This document shows positions 19,401 through 27,426 of a stretch of 64,000 nt of DNA, piece after piece. The stretch is from Dinghuibacter silviterrae (lineage in GTDB: Bacteria > Bacteroidota > Bacteroidia > Chitinophagales > Chitinophagaceae), in assembly GCF_004366355.1 (NCBI RefSeq), contig NZ_SODV01000001.1, positions 2,418,001 through 2,482,000 on the forward strand, in the 5' to 3' direction. A model generated the notes under the pieces. The model had not been told where the DNA came from. It made no database searches and saw nothing but the letters and a program-made list of their open reading frames with translations. Both the position numbers and the translations under genes were made by a program. The first letter of the stretch is position 1. Each line of letters starts with the position of its first letter.

Positions 19401-19542
19401 TACCAAATACAACGGCTTCGATCCCGAAATCGGGGGTGGCTTTGGCCAGGGTGGATCGGGTAACGCCAACAACTATGGCGTGGACAACGGTATCTATCCC
19501 CTTGCGCGGACTTTCACCGTCGGCTTGAACGTTGGTTTCTAA
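16402..19542 (+). CDS. SusC/RagA-type TonB-linked outer membrane transporter
   Basis: 1046 residues from ATG 16402 (MKKAIALFFLTC, signal ending VLWAQ). After the signal comes a CarboxypepD_reg-like domain (ITGKVVSQKTGTPLPGASV ... TDRGTVTNGEGQFVL), the TonB-box-like EDVVVVGYGTQKK, the plug domain (SVVTGSIASVKASDLDNMPV, SSTVMIRGVTSI, PLYVVDGTIV, IESIEVLKDAASTAIYGARG) and a long beta-barrel ending in an aromatic residue (FTVGLNVGF). SusC proteins import oligosaccharides through the outer membrane with TonB energy, with the SusD lipoprotein as lid. This is the first gene of the PUL operon (susC-susD-SGBP-GH30-GH16-GH5), with gaps of 13 to 34 bases. Confidence 0.96.
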   Translation: MKKAIALFFLTCLWSLPNVLWAQTTQITGKVVSQKTGTPLPGASVRIKGTDRGTVTNGEGQFVLQAKRGEVLVISYLGEETQELKVGTDNSPMVALVDKAGNLEDVVVVGYGTQKKSVVTGSIASVKASDLDNMPVSRVDDALKGRTSGTIIVQNTGAPGASSTVMIRGVTSINEGANTPLYVVDGTIVDQGGIDYLNPADIESIEVLKDAASTAIYGARGGPGVILVTTKKGKAGQGHITYTGSFGSSAPVRKLDLLNATEYATLRNESSMAAGKGIVFQNPQSLGAGTDWQSQIFNNHALTENHELAYSGGSEKGTFYTSVGYYDQQGIVATSISNYKRLTVRINTEAKLRPWLSIGENFGYSYIKSQGGLNTNSEFGGPLSSAINLDPTTPVIETDPAVLAAAPYSTQPVVKDGLGRPYGISTQVGQEITNPVAFIQTQQGNYGWSHNLVGDAYLSAGPIKGVKFTTDFHAKQAFWGSRSFTPIYYLNSSTNNLTNNNLYEDYEQGMRWNWDNYLSYTYNRNGHNLMVMAGYSSEEDAANDGLNGTFYALPVSTYGAASTNYSLPTTDRIAGGYQGQVVTRSSYIGRLTYNFREKYLLTANFRRDGSSNFGSNNKYGNFPSASVGWVPSKENFWNTITAVDYLKIRAGFGVNGNDAISPFSYVSTIGGGRNYPFGPGGGVDVGYSPNAPANPDLKWERVTQTDLGFDATVYRHYTVTFDWFNKNTTGMLEQIQIPGYSGAAGNPTGNVGNMYSRGVELDLGYNQRVGAVNLNFSGHVSHIINKVTTLGTTQYFTGASFQASSYEINRIQPGQPLDEFYGFKTLGIFQTQADVNNYVGKNGPIQPNAKPGDFKFADLNGDGTISSADRTWLGSPIPTWVFGFTAGATYKSFDLTLFMQGQAGNKIFQGYRRLDITNANYQSIALNRWTGAGTSNDFPRLVDGDPNGNFTNPTSFYLQNGAYLKLKSFRLGYTLPKSIVDRAGFQKLYIYVAGDNLLTFTKYNGFDPEIGGGFGQGGSGNANNYGVDNGIYPLARTFTVGLNVGF

Positions 19543-19555
19543 TCCCATAAAACGA

Positions 19556-21064
19556 ATGAAAATGAAAAGGAAACATCTGATATATCTTTTTGTGGGTGCG
19601 GCGGGTTTTTTCTCGTCTTGCTCCAAGAGCTTTCTGTCGCCCACCCCAAACGGGTTGCAGCTACAGTCCAACTATTACAAAACCCCCGCCGAGGCATTTG
19701 CGGCCGTGACCGCGGCCTATAACCCGCTGGGCTGGGAGTGTGGCAGTACGGACAATACCTATATCGATAAACTGGGCTCGCTCAACAGCGGCGCCGATGA
19801 ATGCTATGCCGGCGGTGGCGGTCCCACCGACATGGAGGTTTGGCAGGTATTCAATACCTATACCATGAGCGGCGCCGTCGGCCCCTCTGCCAGTCTTTGG
19901 GACCGGAACTATACCGGTATCTACCGGGCGAACCTCGTCCTGGAGAACACGGTGAATGTCCCCGGTCTGGATGCGGCCACACAGGCACGGTATGTTGCGG
20001 AAGCCAAATTCCTCCGCGCCTATTATTATTTCGACCTGGTGCGCGAGTTCGGGAACATCCCCCTGATCTTACACAGCCTGTCCACGGATGAATTGTACAA
20101 CCAGGTACAAACGACTCCGGACACCGTGTATGCCCAGATCGAAGCCGACCTGACGGCCGCCATCCCGGTGCTGCCTGCCACCGTAGCCGCTACGGAGCTG
20201 GGCCGGGTAACCAAGGGAGCCGCCAACGCCCTGATGGGGAAGGTGATCCTGACCGAAAACAATACCGCCCGTATGCAGACCGCGGCTACCTACCTGGAAG
20301 CCGTCAACAGCTCGGGTTTGTATTCCCTGCAAACCAATTACGCCGAGATCTTCGACCCGGCCAACAAGTTTAATTCGGAGTCCATCTTCGAGATCTATCA
20401 CTCGGCCGCGGCGGCATCCGGTTGGGGAAACTGGCCCAACTTCCTGGGGAATGTGTATGCGCAAATGACAGGCCCCCGTTCCTATAGCGGTCCGCTCTAT
20501 TGGTCCGGCGGCTGGAGCTTCAATCCCATCATGCCCACGCTGGTCGCCGACCTCTACGGCGACCCGAGGTACAGCGCCACGATCATGAACGTGGACAGCC
20601 TGGTCAAGGCCGGGAAGGCCTCCTACACACCGGGCTATGCCAACACCGGTTATTTCATGGCGAAATTTGCTCCCCGGGCCACCGAAGTAGCGGCCGCCGG
20701 TCAAACCGAGCTGAACTTCCCCAACGACTATATCGAGATCCGCCTGGCCGATACCTACCTGATGGAAGCCGAAGCGCTGGTACGCGGTGGTGGAGACCTG
20801 ACCAAAGCCCAGTCCTACCTGGACCAGGTGCGCGCCCGTGTCGGTCTTCCCTCGGTCCCCGCTACCTTAGACAACATCTATCACGAACGCCGCCTGGAGC
20901 TGGCCACCGAAGGCCACCGCTGGTTCGACCTCGTCCGTACCGGGCAGGCCGCCGCGATCCTCGGGCCGCTCAAAGGGTACCAGCAAGGCGTTAACAATGT
21001 GCTGCCTATTCCCCTGGTGGAACTGAACAATACCAAGCTGAAACAAAACCCCGGTTACAAATAA
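19556..21064 (+). CDS. SusD/RagB family nutrient-binding lipoprotein
   Basis: 502 residues from ATG 19556 (ATG 19562 is equally possible). The lipoprotein signal ends FFSSC and the mature start is followed by the family's typical helix region (YYKTPAEAFAAVTAAYNPL). RagB/SusD features include FLRAYYYFDLVREFGNIPLI, the TPR-like DTVYAQIEADLTAAI, GRVTKGAANALMGKV and the C-terminal IRLADTYLMEAEALVRGG and LATEGHRWFDLVRTG motifs. It sits on the SusC barrel at the cell surface and captures glycan. It follows susC by 13 bases. Confidence 0.96.
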   Translation: MKMKRKHLIYLFVGAAGFFSSCSKSFLSPTPNGLQLQSNYYKTPAEAFAAVTAAYNPLGWECGSTDNTYIDKLGSLNSGADECYAGGGGPTDMEVWQVFNTYTMSGAVGPSASLWDRNYTGIYRANLVLENTVNVPGLDAATQARYVAEAKFLRAYYYFDLVREFGNIPLILHSLSTDELYNQVQTTPDTVYAQIEADLTAAIPVLPATVAATELGRVTKGAANALMGKVILTENNTARMQTAATYLEAVNSSGLYSLQTNYAEIFDPANKFNSESIFEIYHSAAAASGWGNWPNFLGNVYAQMTGPRSYSGPLYWSGGWSFNPIMPTLVADLYGDPRYSATIMNVDSLVKAGKASYTPGYANTGYFMAKFAPRATEVAAAGQTELNFPNDYIEIRLADTYLMEAEALVRGGGDLTKAQSYLDQVRARVGLPSVPATLDNIYHERRLELATEGHRWFDLVRTGQAAAILGPLKGYQQGVNNVLPIPLVELNNTKLKQNPGYK

Positions 21065-21082
21065 TCATCAAATCATTGCTAT

Positions 21083-21937
21083 ATGAAATTGAACATACTT
21101 TGGGGGTCTGCCGCCCTCGTCATCATGGGGATGGTTTCCTGTACCCCGGCCAAAGGGCCCAGCGGGTTGGGCCCCCTGCCCAAAGCTTCCTTTACCGTCA
21201 CCCCGCTGGCCGGCGCCGTTAACCAGTACGTCTTAACCTCCACGTCTTCGGGCGGTTTTTCGTACTACTGGAACCAGGGTACCGGCGGTAGCACCGTGAA
21301 CGGTGGCACCAGCGATACGGTCTATTATAACAAACAGGGCACGTACTCCGCGGAACTCATCGTGATCGGCAAGGGCGGGTACGACACCGCCACCCAGGTC
21401 ATTAGCGTCCCGACCACCGACCCCGGGGTCAATATCCTGCAGAACAGCAGCCTCACGAGCGCTACCAACTGGACCGTGCTCAATACCGGCGGCACCCAGA
21501 CGCAGTTTACATTTGGGGCCAGTGGTCTGAACGTCACCAACGGCGCCAGTTCCGGCACCAACGGCGGCGTTTACCAGGCCGTACAGGTGAAGGCGAATAC
21601 GCCCTATATTTTTAATGCCGTCCTGAGCGGCCCGGGCGCCTCCAACTGCTGGTTTGAATTCTACATCGGTGCCACGGTGCCTACGCAGGGTAAGGATTAC
21701 ACCGATAACAAGGTAAATTCGCTGAACACCTGGTCCGGTTGCGGCGTGTCGGCATTCACCAACGCCAGCATCAATGTGATCGGTTGCTCCGGCACGAATG
21801 TTGGCCAGAATGGTTCGATGACCTTCAAAACGTCCGGCACCGTGTATGTCATGATCAAGGCCGGCGTGTCCGGCGGGTCGATGGGTACCGGGGGCATTAC
21901 CGTGTCCAGCATCACGCTCAACGAACCCACCCCCTAG
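21083..21937 (+). CDS. PKD-domain surface lipoprotein, probable glycan-binding protein of the PUL
   Basis: 284 residues with a lipoprotein signal (AALVIMGMVSC). The first third is a PKD-like Ig domain (KASFTVTPLAGAVNQYVLT ... YYWNQGTGG ... QGTYSAELIVIGKGGYDTAT). The rest is a jelly-roll-like domain (NILQNSSLTSATNWTV ... VYQAVQVKANTPYIFNAVL ... GGITVSSITLNEP), resembling carbohydrate-binding modules. Position three in the operon after susC-susD is where SusE/F or SGBP-B proteins usually lie. Binding of beta-glucan is inferred from the neighbouring enzymes, not from sequence. Confidence 0.78.
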   Translation: MKLNILWGSAALVIMGMVSCTPAKGPSGLGPLPKASFTVTPLAGAVNQYVLTSTSSGGFSYYWNQGTGGSTVNGGTSDTVYYNKQGTYSAELIVIGKGGYDTATQVISVPTTDPGVNILQNSSLTSATNWTVLNTGGTQTQFTFGASGLNVTNGASSGTNGGVYQAVQVKANTPYIFNAVLSGPGASNCWFEFYIGATVPTQGKDYTDNKVNSLNTWSGCGVSAFTNASINVIGCSGTNVGQNGSMTFKTSGTVYVMIKAGVSGGSMGTGGITVSSITLNEPTP

Positions 21938-21971
21938 CATACAACCAGAGATTAAGAAGAACCAATCGTAT

Positions 21972-23444
21972 ATGAAGAAACAGCTTATCCGGATTTCAGT
22001 TTTGTGCGTATGGATGTTCATCGGATACAGCGGAACGGTGGTGACCGGCTGCGGGAAGAAGTCAAGCCCGCAGCCGCCCCCCGTCACTCCGCCGGATACT
22101 TCCGGTAAGACCGCGGTGGCGACACAGGTCAGTTTCTGGCTCACCAATGGTGACCAGTCCGCACTCTTGGCAAAACAGAACGTAGCACTCAACTTCGGTG
22201 GCGTCCCGGGCACGGGTCCCAGCATCACCGTGGATTCGACGACCCAGTACCAGTCGATCGACGGCTTCGGCTTTTGCCTCACCGGCGGAAGTGCGGACCT
22301 GATCTATCGTATGGATCCCACCACCCGTACCTCCCTCCTCCACGAGCTCTTCGGCTCGGATAGTAATTCCATCGGGATCAGCTATCTGCGGGTCACGATC
22401 GGGGCTTCCGACCTCAGCAGTTCGGCGTATTCCTACGACGACGTAGGGAACGGCCAAACGGATACCACCTTGTCCAACTTTAACCTGCTGGCGGGTGACG
22501 TGAACGTCGTCCCCGTCCTGCAAATGATCCTCGCGATCAACCCCAACATCAAGATATTGGCTTGTCCATGGTCCGCCCCGGCCTGGATGAAAACCAACCA
22601 GAGTACTTCCGGCGGATCGCTTCTGCCGCAGTATTACCAGGTGTATGCAAACTATTTCGTCAAGTACATCCAGGCGATGAAGGCCCAGGGGATTCATATC
22701 GACGCGATTACGCCCCAAAATGAACCCCTGAACGCCAACAACAACCCGGCCATGGTGGTACAGGCAGTGACCGAAGATACCCTGGTAAGGTTTTACCTCG
22801 GGCCCACCTTCGCCGCCAATGGCATCGCGACGAAGATCATCGTGTGGGACCATAACTGTGACGTGCCCACCTACCCGGAAACGATATTTGAGGATACGGC
22901 CACGGATAAATATGTGGACGGTTCGGCCTGGCACTTTTACGCAGGCAGCATTTCGGCCCTGTCGGTCGTACATAACGCCTTCCCGGGCAAGAATGTGTAC
23001 TTTACCGAATTCTATACCGCTTCCACGGGCGACTTCGCGGCCGACCTGGCCTACCACCTCAAGAACATCATCATCGGTTCCACGCAGAACTGGAGCCGGA
23101 ATGCCCTGGAGTGGAACCTGGCCAGCGACCCGAACTACCAACCGCATACGCAAGGCGGCTGCAGCACCTGCAAGGGCGCGCTGACGATCGGTACTTCGGT
23201 GACCCGGAACGTTTCTTATTACATCATCGCACACGCTTCCAAGTTTGTGCTCCCGGGCTCCGTCCGGATATCCTCCGGCGCGGCGAACAACCTTAACAAT
23301 GTCGCCTTTCTGAGGCCCGACGGCAAAAAGGTCCTGATCGTGGAGAACGACAACACGGGCGCGCAGACATTCAACATCCAGTTCAACGGGAAATGGGTCT
23401 CCACCAGCCTCAATGGGGGATCGGTGGGCACCTACGTATGGTAA
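21972..23444 (+). CDS. Glycoside hydrolase family 30 lipoprotein (probable beta-1,6-glucanase)
   Basis: 490 residues; the signal peptide ends at a Cys (VVTGCGKK), followed by a Pro-rich linker. The GH30 barrel shows YQSIDGFGFCLTGGSADLIYRM, the ACPWSAPAWMKTN motif, the acid/base Glu in DAITPQNEPLNANN and the nucleophile Glu in VYFTEFYTAS, and a C-terminal beta domain (SYYIIAHASKFVLPGSVRI ... VAFLRPDGKKVLIVEND). GH30 enzymes include glucosylceramidases, xylanases and beta-1,6-glucanases; beside GH16 and GH5 in a susCD operon, the beta-1,6-glucanase subfamily is the best fit. It would debranch or cut glucan at the surface or in the periplasm. Confidence 0.9.
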   Translation: MKKQLIRISVLCVWMFIGYSGTVVTGCGKKSSPQPPPVTPPDTSGKTAVATQVSFWLTNGDQSALLAKQNVALNFGGVPGTGPSITVDSTTQYQSIDGFGFCLTGGSADLIYRMDPTTRTSLLHELFGSDSNSIGISYLRVTIGASDLSSSAYSYDDVGNGQTDTTLSNFNLLAGDVNVVPVLQMILAINPNIKILACPWSAPAWMKTNQSTSGGSLLPQYYQVYANYFVKYIQAMKAQGIHIDAITPQNEPLNANNNPAMVVQAVTEDTLVRFYLGPTFAANGIATKIIVWDHNCDVPTYPETIFEDTATDKYVDGSAWHFYAGSISALSVVHNAFPGKNVYFTEFYTASTGDFAADLAYHLKNIIIGSTQNWSRNALEWNLASDPNYQPHTQGGCSTCKGALTIGTSVTRNVSYYIIAHASKFVLPGSVRISSGAANNLNNVAFLRPDGKKVLIVENDNTGAQTFNIQFNGKWVSTSLNGGSVGTYVW

Positions 23445-23460
23445 TCTTCAATAAACGACT

Positions 23461-24657
23461 ATGCTTTTGACACGAGCGATACCTTATCTGGCCTTGTTTC
23501 TGACGGCTGGCTGTACCAAAAAATCAAGCGGCGGTGGCGGCGGTACGACGACCCCCTCGATCACGGTGAGCATCAGCTCCACTACCGTCAACCGCCAGGA
23601 CACCGCCACCCACGCCCGGTTCTTTGTGGACCTGAGCGCCGCGGCCACCAGCGACGTGACGGTGAGCTATGCGACGCAGGACAGCACCGCCAAAAGCGGA
23701 ACAGACTATGTCGCCGCCACCGGTACGCTGACCATCAAAGCCGGGACGTCCGAAGGCTACTTCGACGTGGTCATCACGGGGGACAGCCTCCGCCAGAACC
23801 CGCAGGTTTTTCACGCCGTGCTCAGCAACCCGGCGGGCGCGGCCCTCGGCACTGCCACTGCGGCTGCAACCATCATCAACGACGGGACCTATCTCCCAGT
23901 GGACACCACGGGGGATCATACTCCTACGTCTTATCCCGGATATACCCTTGCCTGGAGCGACGAGTTCAATACGGGTCATACGCTTGATCCCAATAGCTGG
24001 AACTATGAACAAGGCGGCAGCGGCTGGGGGAACCAGGAACTCGAAAACTATACCAACCGCATCCAGAATGCCTTTCTAAGCAGCGGCGTCCTGGTGATCG
24101 AAGCCCGCCAGGAAAGCTATGGTGGGAACAACTATACTTCCGCAAGGCTGGACACCTACGGTAAACACTCCTTTACCCACGGCCGCATCGATATCCGCGC
24201 CAAGCTGCCCGTGTCCACCGGCATGTGGCCCGCCCTCTGGATGCTGGGGAACAACATCAATACCGGTACCGCCTGGCCCGCCTGCGGGGAAATGGACATC
24301 ATGGAGCTCATCGGTACCTATCCCAGCCGGGTGACCGGCTCGATCCACTGGGAACAGGCCAACAATACCGAAGGGACCTTCAACAATAACTACAACCTGT
24401 CTGGCGTGAACTTCTCGCAGGCCTTCCACACCTTTAGCGAAGTCTGGACCCAGGACAGCGTGACCTACCTCGTCGATAACCAGGTGTACGTCCAGGCCAG
24501 CTACGCCACCAACGTCACCAGCGGCGTCAATCCATTTAACAGTCCTTTCTTTTTCATATTCAACGTGGCCGTGGGTGGGAATTGGCCCGGGCCGCCCGAC
24601 GGCACGACCGTGTTCCCGCAACGGATGTTTGTGGATTATGTAAGGGTTTATCAATAG
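23461..24657 (+). CDS. Glycoside hydrolase family 16 (laminarinase type) lipoprotein with Calx-beta-like domain
   Basis: 398 residues with a lipoprotein signal (YLALFLTAGC) and a Gly-rich linker. Residues about 35-135 form a Calx-beta-like domain (VSISSTTVNRQD ... SAKSGTDYVAATGTLTIKAGTSEGYFDV, seen as GTDYVAATGTLTI and NPQVFHAVLSNPAGA). The GH16 domain has LAWSDEFN at its start, NQELENYTNR, the Trp-rich GMWPALWMLG and the catalytic GEMDIMELIG (nucleophile and acid/base Glu, spacing ExDxxE, without the kappa-carrageenase features). This sequence is typical of endo-beta-1,3-glucanases. The likely substrate is beta-1,3-glucan such as laminarin or fungal wall glucan. Confidence 0.93.
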   Translation: MLLTRAIPYLALFLTAGCTKKSSGGGGGTTTPSITVSISSTTVNRQDTATHARFFVDLSAAATSDVTVSYATQDSTAKSGTDYVAATGTLTIKAGTSEGYFDVVITGDSLRQNPQVFHAVLSNPAGAALGTATAAATIINDGTYLPVDTTGDHTPTSYPGYTLAWSDEFNTGHTLDPNSWNYEQGGSGWGNQELENYTNRIQNAFLSSGVLVIEARQESYGGNNYTSARLDTYGKHSFTHGRIDIRAKLPVSTGMWPALWMLGNNINTGTAWPACGEMDIMELIGTYPSRVTGSIHWEQANNTEGTFNNNYNLSGVNFSQAFHTFSEVWTQDSVTYLVDNQVYVQASYATNVTSGVNPFNSPFFFIFNVAVGGNWPGPPDGTTVFPQRMFVDYVRVYQ

Positions 24658-24671
24658 AATTAGGAATCAAA

Positions 24672-26636
24672 ATGAAAAAAGCAACGCGTCTTAGCCTTAT
24701 CCTATGGGTAGCCCTGGCCGGCCTTGGTGCCGGCCAGGCCCGCTGCCAGGGATTTCTTCACCGGGAAGGAGACCGGATCGCCGACGGCCGTCACCACGAG
24801 GTTATTCTGAGGGGGATCGGGTTGGGAGGATGGATGCTGCAGGAGCCGTATATGCTCCGGGTAGCGGGTGTCGCGGTGAACCAGACGCAGATCCGCGCGC
24901 GTATTTCGGACCTGGTCGGGCCGGAAAAAACCGATGCTTTTTACGCCTCCTGGAGAGCCCACCAAACGACCCGGGCCGACATCGATTCGCTGGCTTCCTG
25001 GGGTTTTAACGCAGTGCGGGTACCCCTGCACTTCAACCTATTTACCCTGCCCATCGACCAGGAGCCCGTTCCCGGCCGGAACACCTGGCTACCCACCGGC
25101 TTTACGCTTTTGGACAGCCTGTTGCGCTGGTGCCGGGTCGACCACATCTACCTTATCCTGGACCTCCACGCCGCCCCCGGCGGACAAGGCAACGACATCG
25201 CCATCTCCGACCGGGACAAGCAAAAACCCTCCCTCTGGCAAAGCCCCTATAACCAACAGAAAACGGTGGCCCTTTGGCGAAAGCTCGCCGAGCGCTATGG
25301 GCGGGATCCCTGGATCGGCGGCTATGACCTGCTCAACGAAACCAACTGGGGTTTTAGCGATCCCGCCGATGAACACGGCTGTTCCGAAAAGGACAATGGT
25401 CCCTTGCGCAGCCTCCTCATACGGGTCACCGACACCATCCGCGCGGTCGATAAACAACACCTTATTTTTATCGAAGGCAACTGCTGGGCCAACAATTTTC
25501 ACGGCCTGTTGCCACCCTGGGACAGCAATATGGCCGTCAGCTTCCATAAATACTGGAACTACAACGACCAGGCGTCCATCCAGGGCGTGATCGACCTCAG
25601 GACCCGTTACAACATCCCCCTTTGGCTGGGCGAGTCCGGGGAAAACTCCAACACCTGGACCACCGACGCCATTGCCCTCGTAGAAAGCAACCACATCAGC
25701 TGGACCTGGTGGCCCCTCAAAAAAGCCGGGGTGAACAATCCTTTGGAATTCCACTTTCCCCCGGGCTGGCCGGACATCATAGCCTACTGGGAAGGGAAGG
25801 GGCCAAAGCCTTCCGCCACGGAGGCCTACGCTGTATTGATGCAGCTGGCATCCGGATCTTCGGTTGCGCGCAATACCTATCACAAGGATGTCATCGACGC
25901 GATGTTCCGGCAGGTGCATTCGGACAAAACGCTGCCCTTCCAGCCGGCCTCGATACCCGCCCGCGTCTATGGCGCCAACTACGACCTGGGTCGCAACGGC
26001 TTTGCCTACTATGATCTGGATACCGCGAATTTCAGGACCTCCAACGGCATCAACGCCCCCTGGAACCGCGGTGGCTACTACCGGAACGACGGGGTAGACA
26101 TTACCCTTTGCACGGATACCGGTTCCATGGGATATGCGGTGACGGACATCGAGCCCGGAGAATGGATGCAATACACGGTTCGCGTGCCCCGCAGCGGATA
26201 TTATACCGTCAGCTATCGCGTGGAAGCGGCGCCCGTGGAACCCATCCACCGGCATCGCATCGTGCAGCCATCGTCGGCGGATACGCCAAGCGCGGCGGCC
26301 GCGGCAAACGCGACCGCGGGCCTGCCCGCGAACACCCCGGCGGGCGCGGCCGCTGGCGCCGCCCGCGCGGCCACCAACGGAAATGCCGCCCTGCTCTCCG
26401 ACGCAGCCTACGCCGCCCCCTCCTGGCAACTGTTGGACTACGACCCCGTGAGGGGCGAAGCCTTGCTTGACGAACGCACACTTCCGGCGGACGCTGCGAT
26501 GCTAGTGCCCGGCGCATCGCCAGCGCCCTGGGTCAGTATCGGGAAACACCGGATCTATCTGAAGGCGGGAGTGCATCACTTGCGTATATTGGCGCGAGCG
26601 GGAGGATTTAATTTTAGCTATATTGCGATTGAGTAA
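24672..26636 (+). CDS. Glycoside hydrolase family 5 with C-terminal CBM6-like domain split by an Ala-rich insertion
   Basis: 654 residues from ATG 24672 with signal peptide (LILWVALAGLGAGQARCQ). The GH5 barrel shows LRGIGLGGWMLQEPYM, WGFNAVRVPLHF, LILDLHAAPGGQG, the acid/base Glu in GYDLLNETNWGF, VSFHKYWNY and the nucleophile Glu in LWLGESGENS. It resembles exo-beta-1,3-glucanase-type GH5 members. Residues about 450-654 form a CBM6-like beta-sandwich (VYGANYDLGRNGFAYYD ... IEPGEWMQYTVRVPRSGYYTVSYRV ... GKHRIYLKAGVHHLRI). Residues about 532-585 are a low-complexity Ala/Pro/Thr stretch placed inside this sandwich, which is unusual. It is the last gene of the PUL operon; a strong terminator follows directly. 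Confidence 0.9.
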   Translation: MKKATRLSLILWVALAGLGAGQARCQGFLHREGDRIADGRHHEVILRGIGLGGWMLQEPYMLRVAGVAVNQTQIRARISDLVGPEKTDAFYASWRAHQTTRADIDSLASWGFNAVRVPLHFNLFTLPIDQEPVPGRNTWLPTGFTLLDSLLRWCRVDHIYLILDLHAAPGGQGNDIAISDRDKQKPSLWQSPYNQQKTVALWRKLAERYGRDPWIGGYDLLNETNWGFSDPADEHGCSEKDNGPLRSLLIRVTDTIRAVDKQHLIFIEGNCWANNFHGLLPPWDSNMAVSFHKYWNYNDQASIQGVIDLRTRYNIPLWLGESGENSNTWTTDAIALVESNHISWTWWPLKKAGVNNPLEFHFPPGWPDIIAYWEGKGPKPSATEAYAVLMQLASGSSVARNTYHKDVIDAMFRQVHSDKTLPFQPASIPARVYGANYDLGRNGFAYYDLDTANFRTSNGINAPWNRGGYYRNDGVDITLCTDTGSMGYAVTDIEPGEWMQYTVRVPRSGYYTVSYRVEAAPVEPIHRHRIVQPSSADTPSAAAAANATAGLPANTPAGAAAGAARAATNGNAALLSDAAYAAPSWQLLDYDPVRGEALLDERTLPADAAMLVPGASPAPWVSIGKHRIYLKAGVHHLRILARAGGFNFSYIAIE

Positions 26637-26641
26637 AAATC

Positions 26642-26680
26642 AAAAAAGACGAATGGGCTCAGAATCCATTCGTCTTTTTT
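26642..26680. terminator. Strong bidirectional terminator at the PUL/AT-rich island boundary
   Basis: A perfect 15-bp stem (AAAAAAGACGAATGG / CCATTCGTCTTTTTT) with a 9-base loop, A-run on one side and T-run on the other, so it can end the PUL operon (+) and the island genes (-). Confidence 0.9.
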
Positions 26681-26712
26681 TGATGTAATACCAATTAAAA
26701 TTGTAAAAGAAA

Positions 26713-27351
26713 TTATCCTTCAACATCGGCGAGCTCAAGCTCGTTATCTTCTTTTTGAGTTACTTTTCCCAATAATATCAGGTTCTCTAAGATAGTGATA
26801 GCACTATTAAAGTGTGTTTTATATGATTTTTGGAGTATGTTGATAAAATCACTTTTTGAGATTTGATGCTCAAAGTTTTTTTCAGTGAGCGTCCTTTTTA
26901 TCTGTGGGAAAAGAATTTTATAAATATCATCCATTAAAAAATCAGATATGCCTAGTTCAATATCGTAAGAATTTGCTATTGAAATAGCTTTGGGATTATA
27001 ATCCCAATGATCTAATAAAGGAGATTTCTTGACAACAGTGGGTATAATTGGATTAAATTCCAATTTGCAAATAGTCTTATATCCTTCTGGGATTGACTTG
27101 AATCTATATCCATCTTGATCTAAACACGTTATCACTTTACAAGTAAAAAGTCCTGGCCCTGAAATTAATCGTTTGCTCTCGCCCTCTAGTATAACGTCAA
27201 ATTTTGTACTTAGTGGAACTTCTTTAACTACATAATCTATGAAGAACCATCCTTGATTTTCCTCCAATAAATAATCCTTAGTCACTTTCTTGATGACTTT
27301 GCTCTTCACTCTTCCTTGAATCGTTAACACTATGACACCCTCTTTAAGCAT
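26713..27351 (-). CDS. Hypothetical protein in AT-rich island (212 aa)
   Basis: I do not recognise this protein. The N-terminal half is beta-rich (VIVLTIQGRVKSKVIKKV, WFFIDYVVKEVPLSTKFDVIL), the middle contains FNPIIPTVVKKSPLLDHWDY, and the C-terminal part is helical with a possible winged-helix-like region (SKSDFINILQKSYKTHFNSAITILENL). No signal peptide or TM segment is present. The codons are AT-rich, unlike every gene outside the island. It lies 75 bases downstream of the ADP-ribosyltransferase-like gene on the same strand and may be its partner or immunity protein, but only the position suggests this. Confidence 0.7.
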   Translation of the reverse strand: MLKEGVIVLTIQGRVKSKVIKKVTKDYLLEENQGWFFIDYVVKEVPLSTKFDVILEGESKRLISGPGLFTCKVITCLDQDGYRFKSIPEGYKTICKLEFNPIIPTVVKKSPLLDHWDYNPKAISIANSYDIELGISDFLMDDIYKILFPQIKRTLTEKNFEHQISKSDFINILQKSYKTHFNSAITILENLILLGKVTQKEDNELELADVEG

Positions 27352-27426
27352 TTGGAAAATTCACGTCTTATAATAAACCTATAGGATATAATCAATAGCT
27401 AATAAGAATACCTAGCTACAAATTAC

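Noticed and set aside
16942-19671. Long open frame (about 900 codons) antisense to susC
   Set aside because: It mirrors the susC codons, has no recognisable domain or signal, and such antisense frames are common in GC-rich genes with third-position bias.
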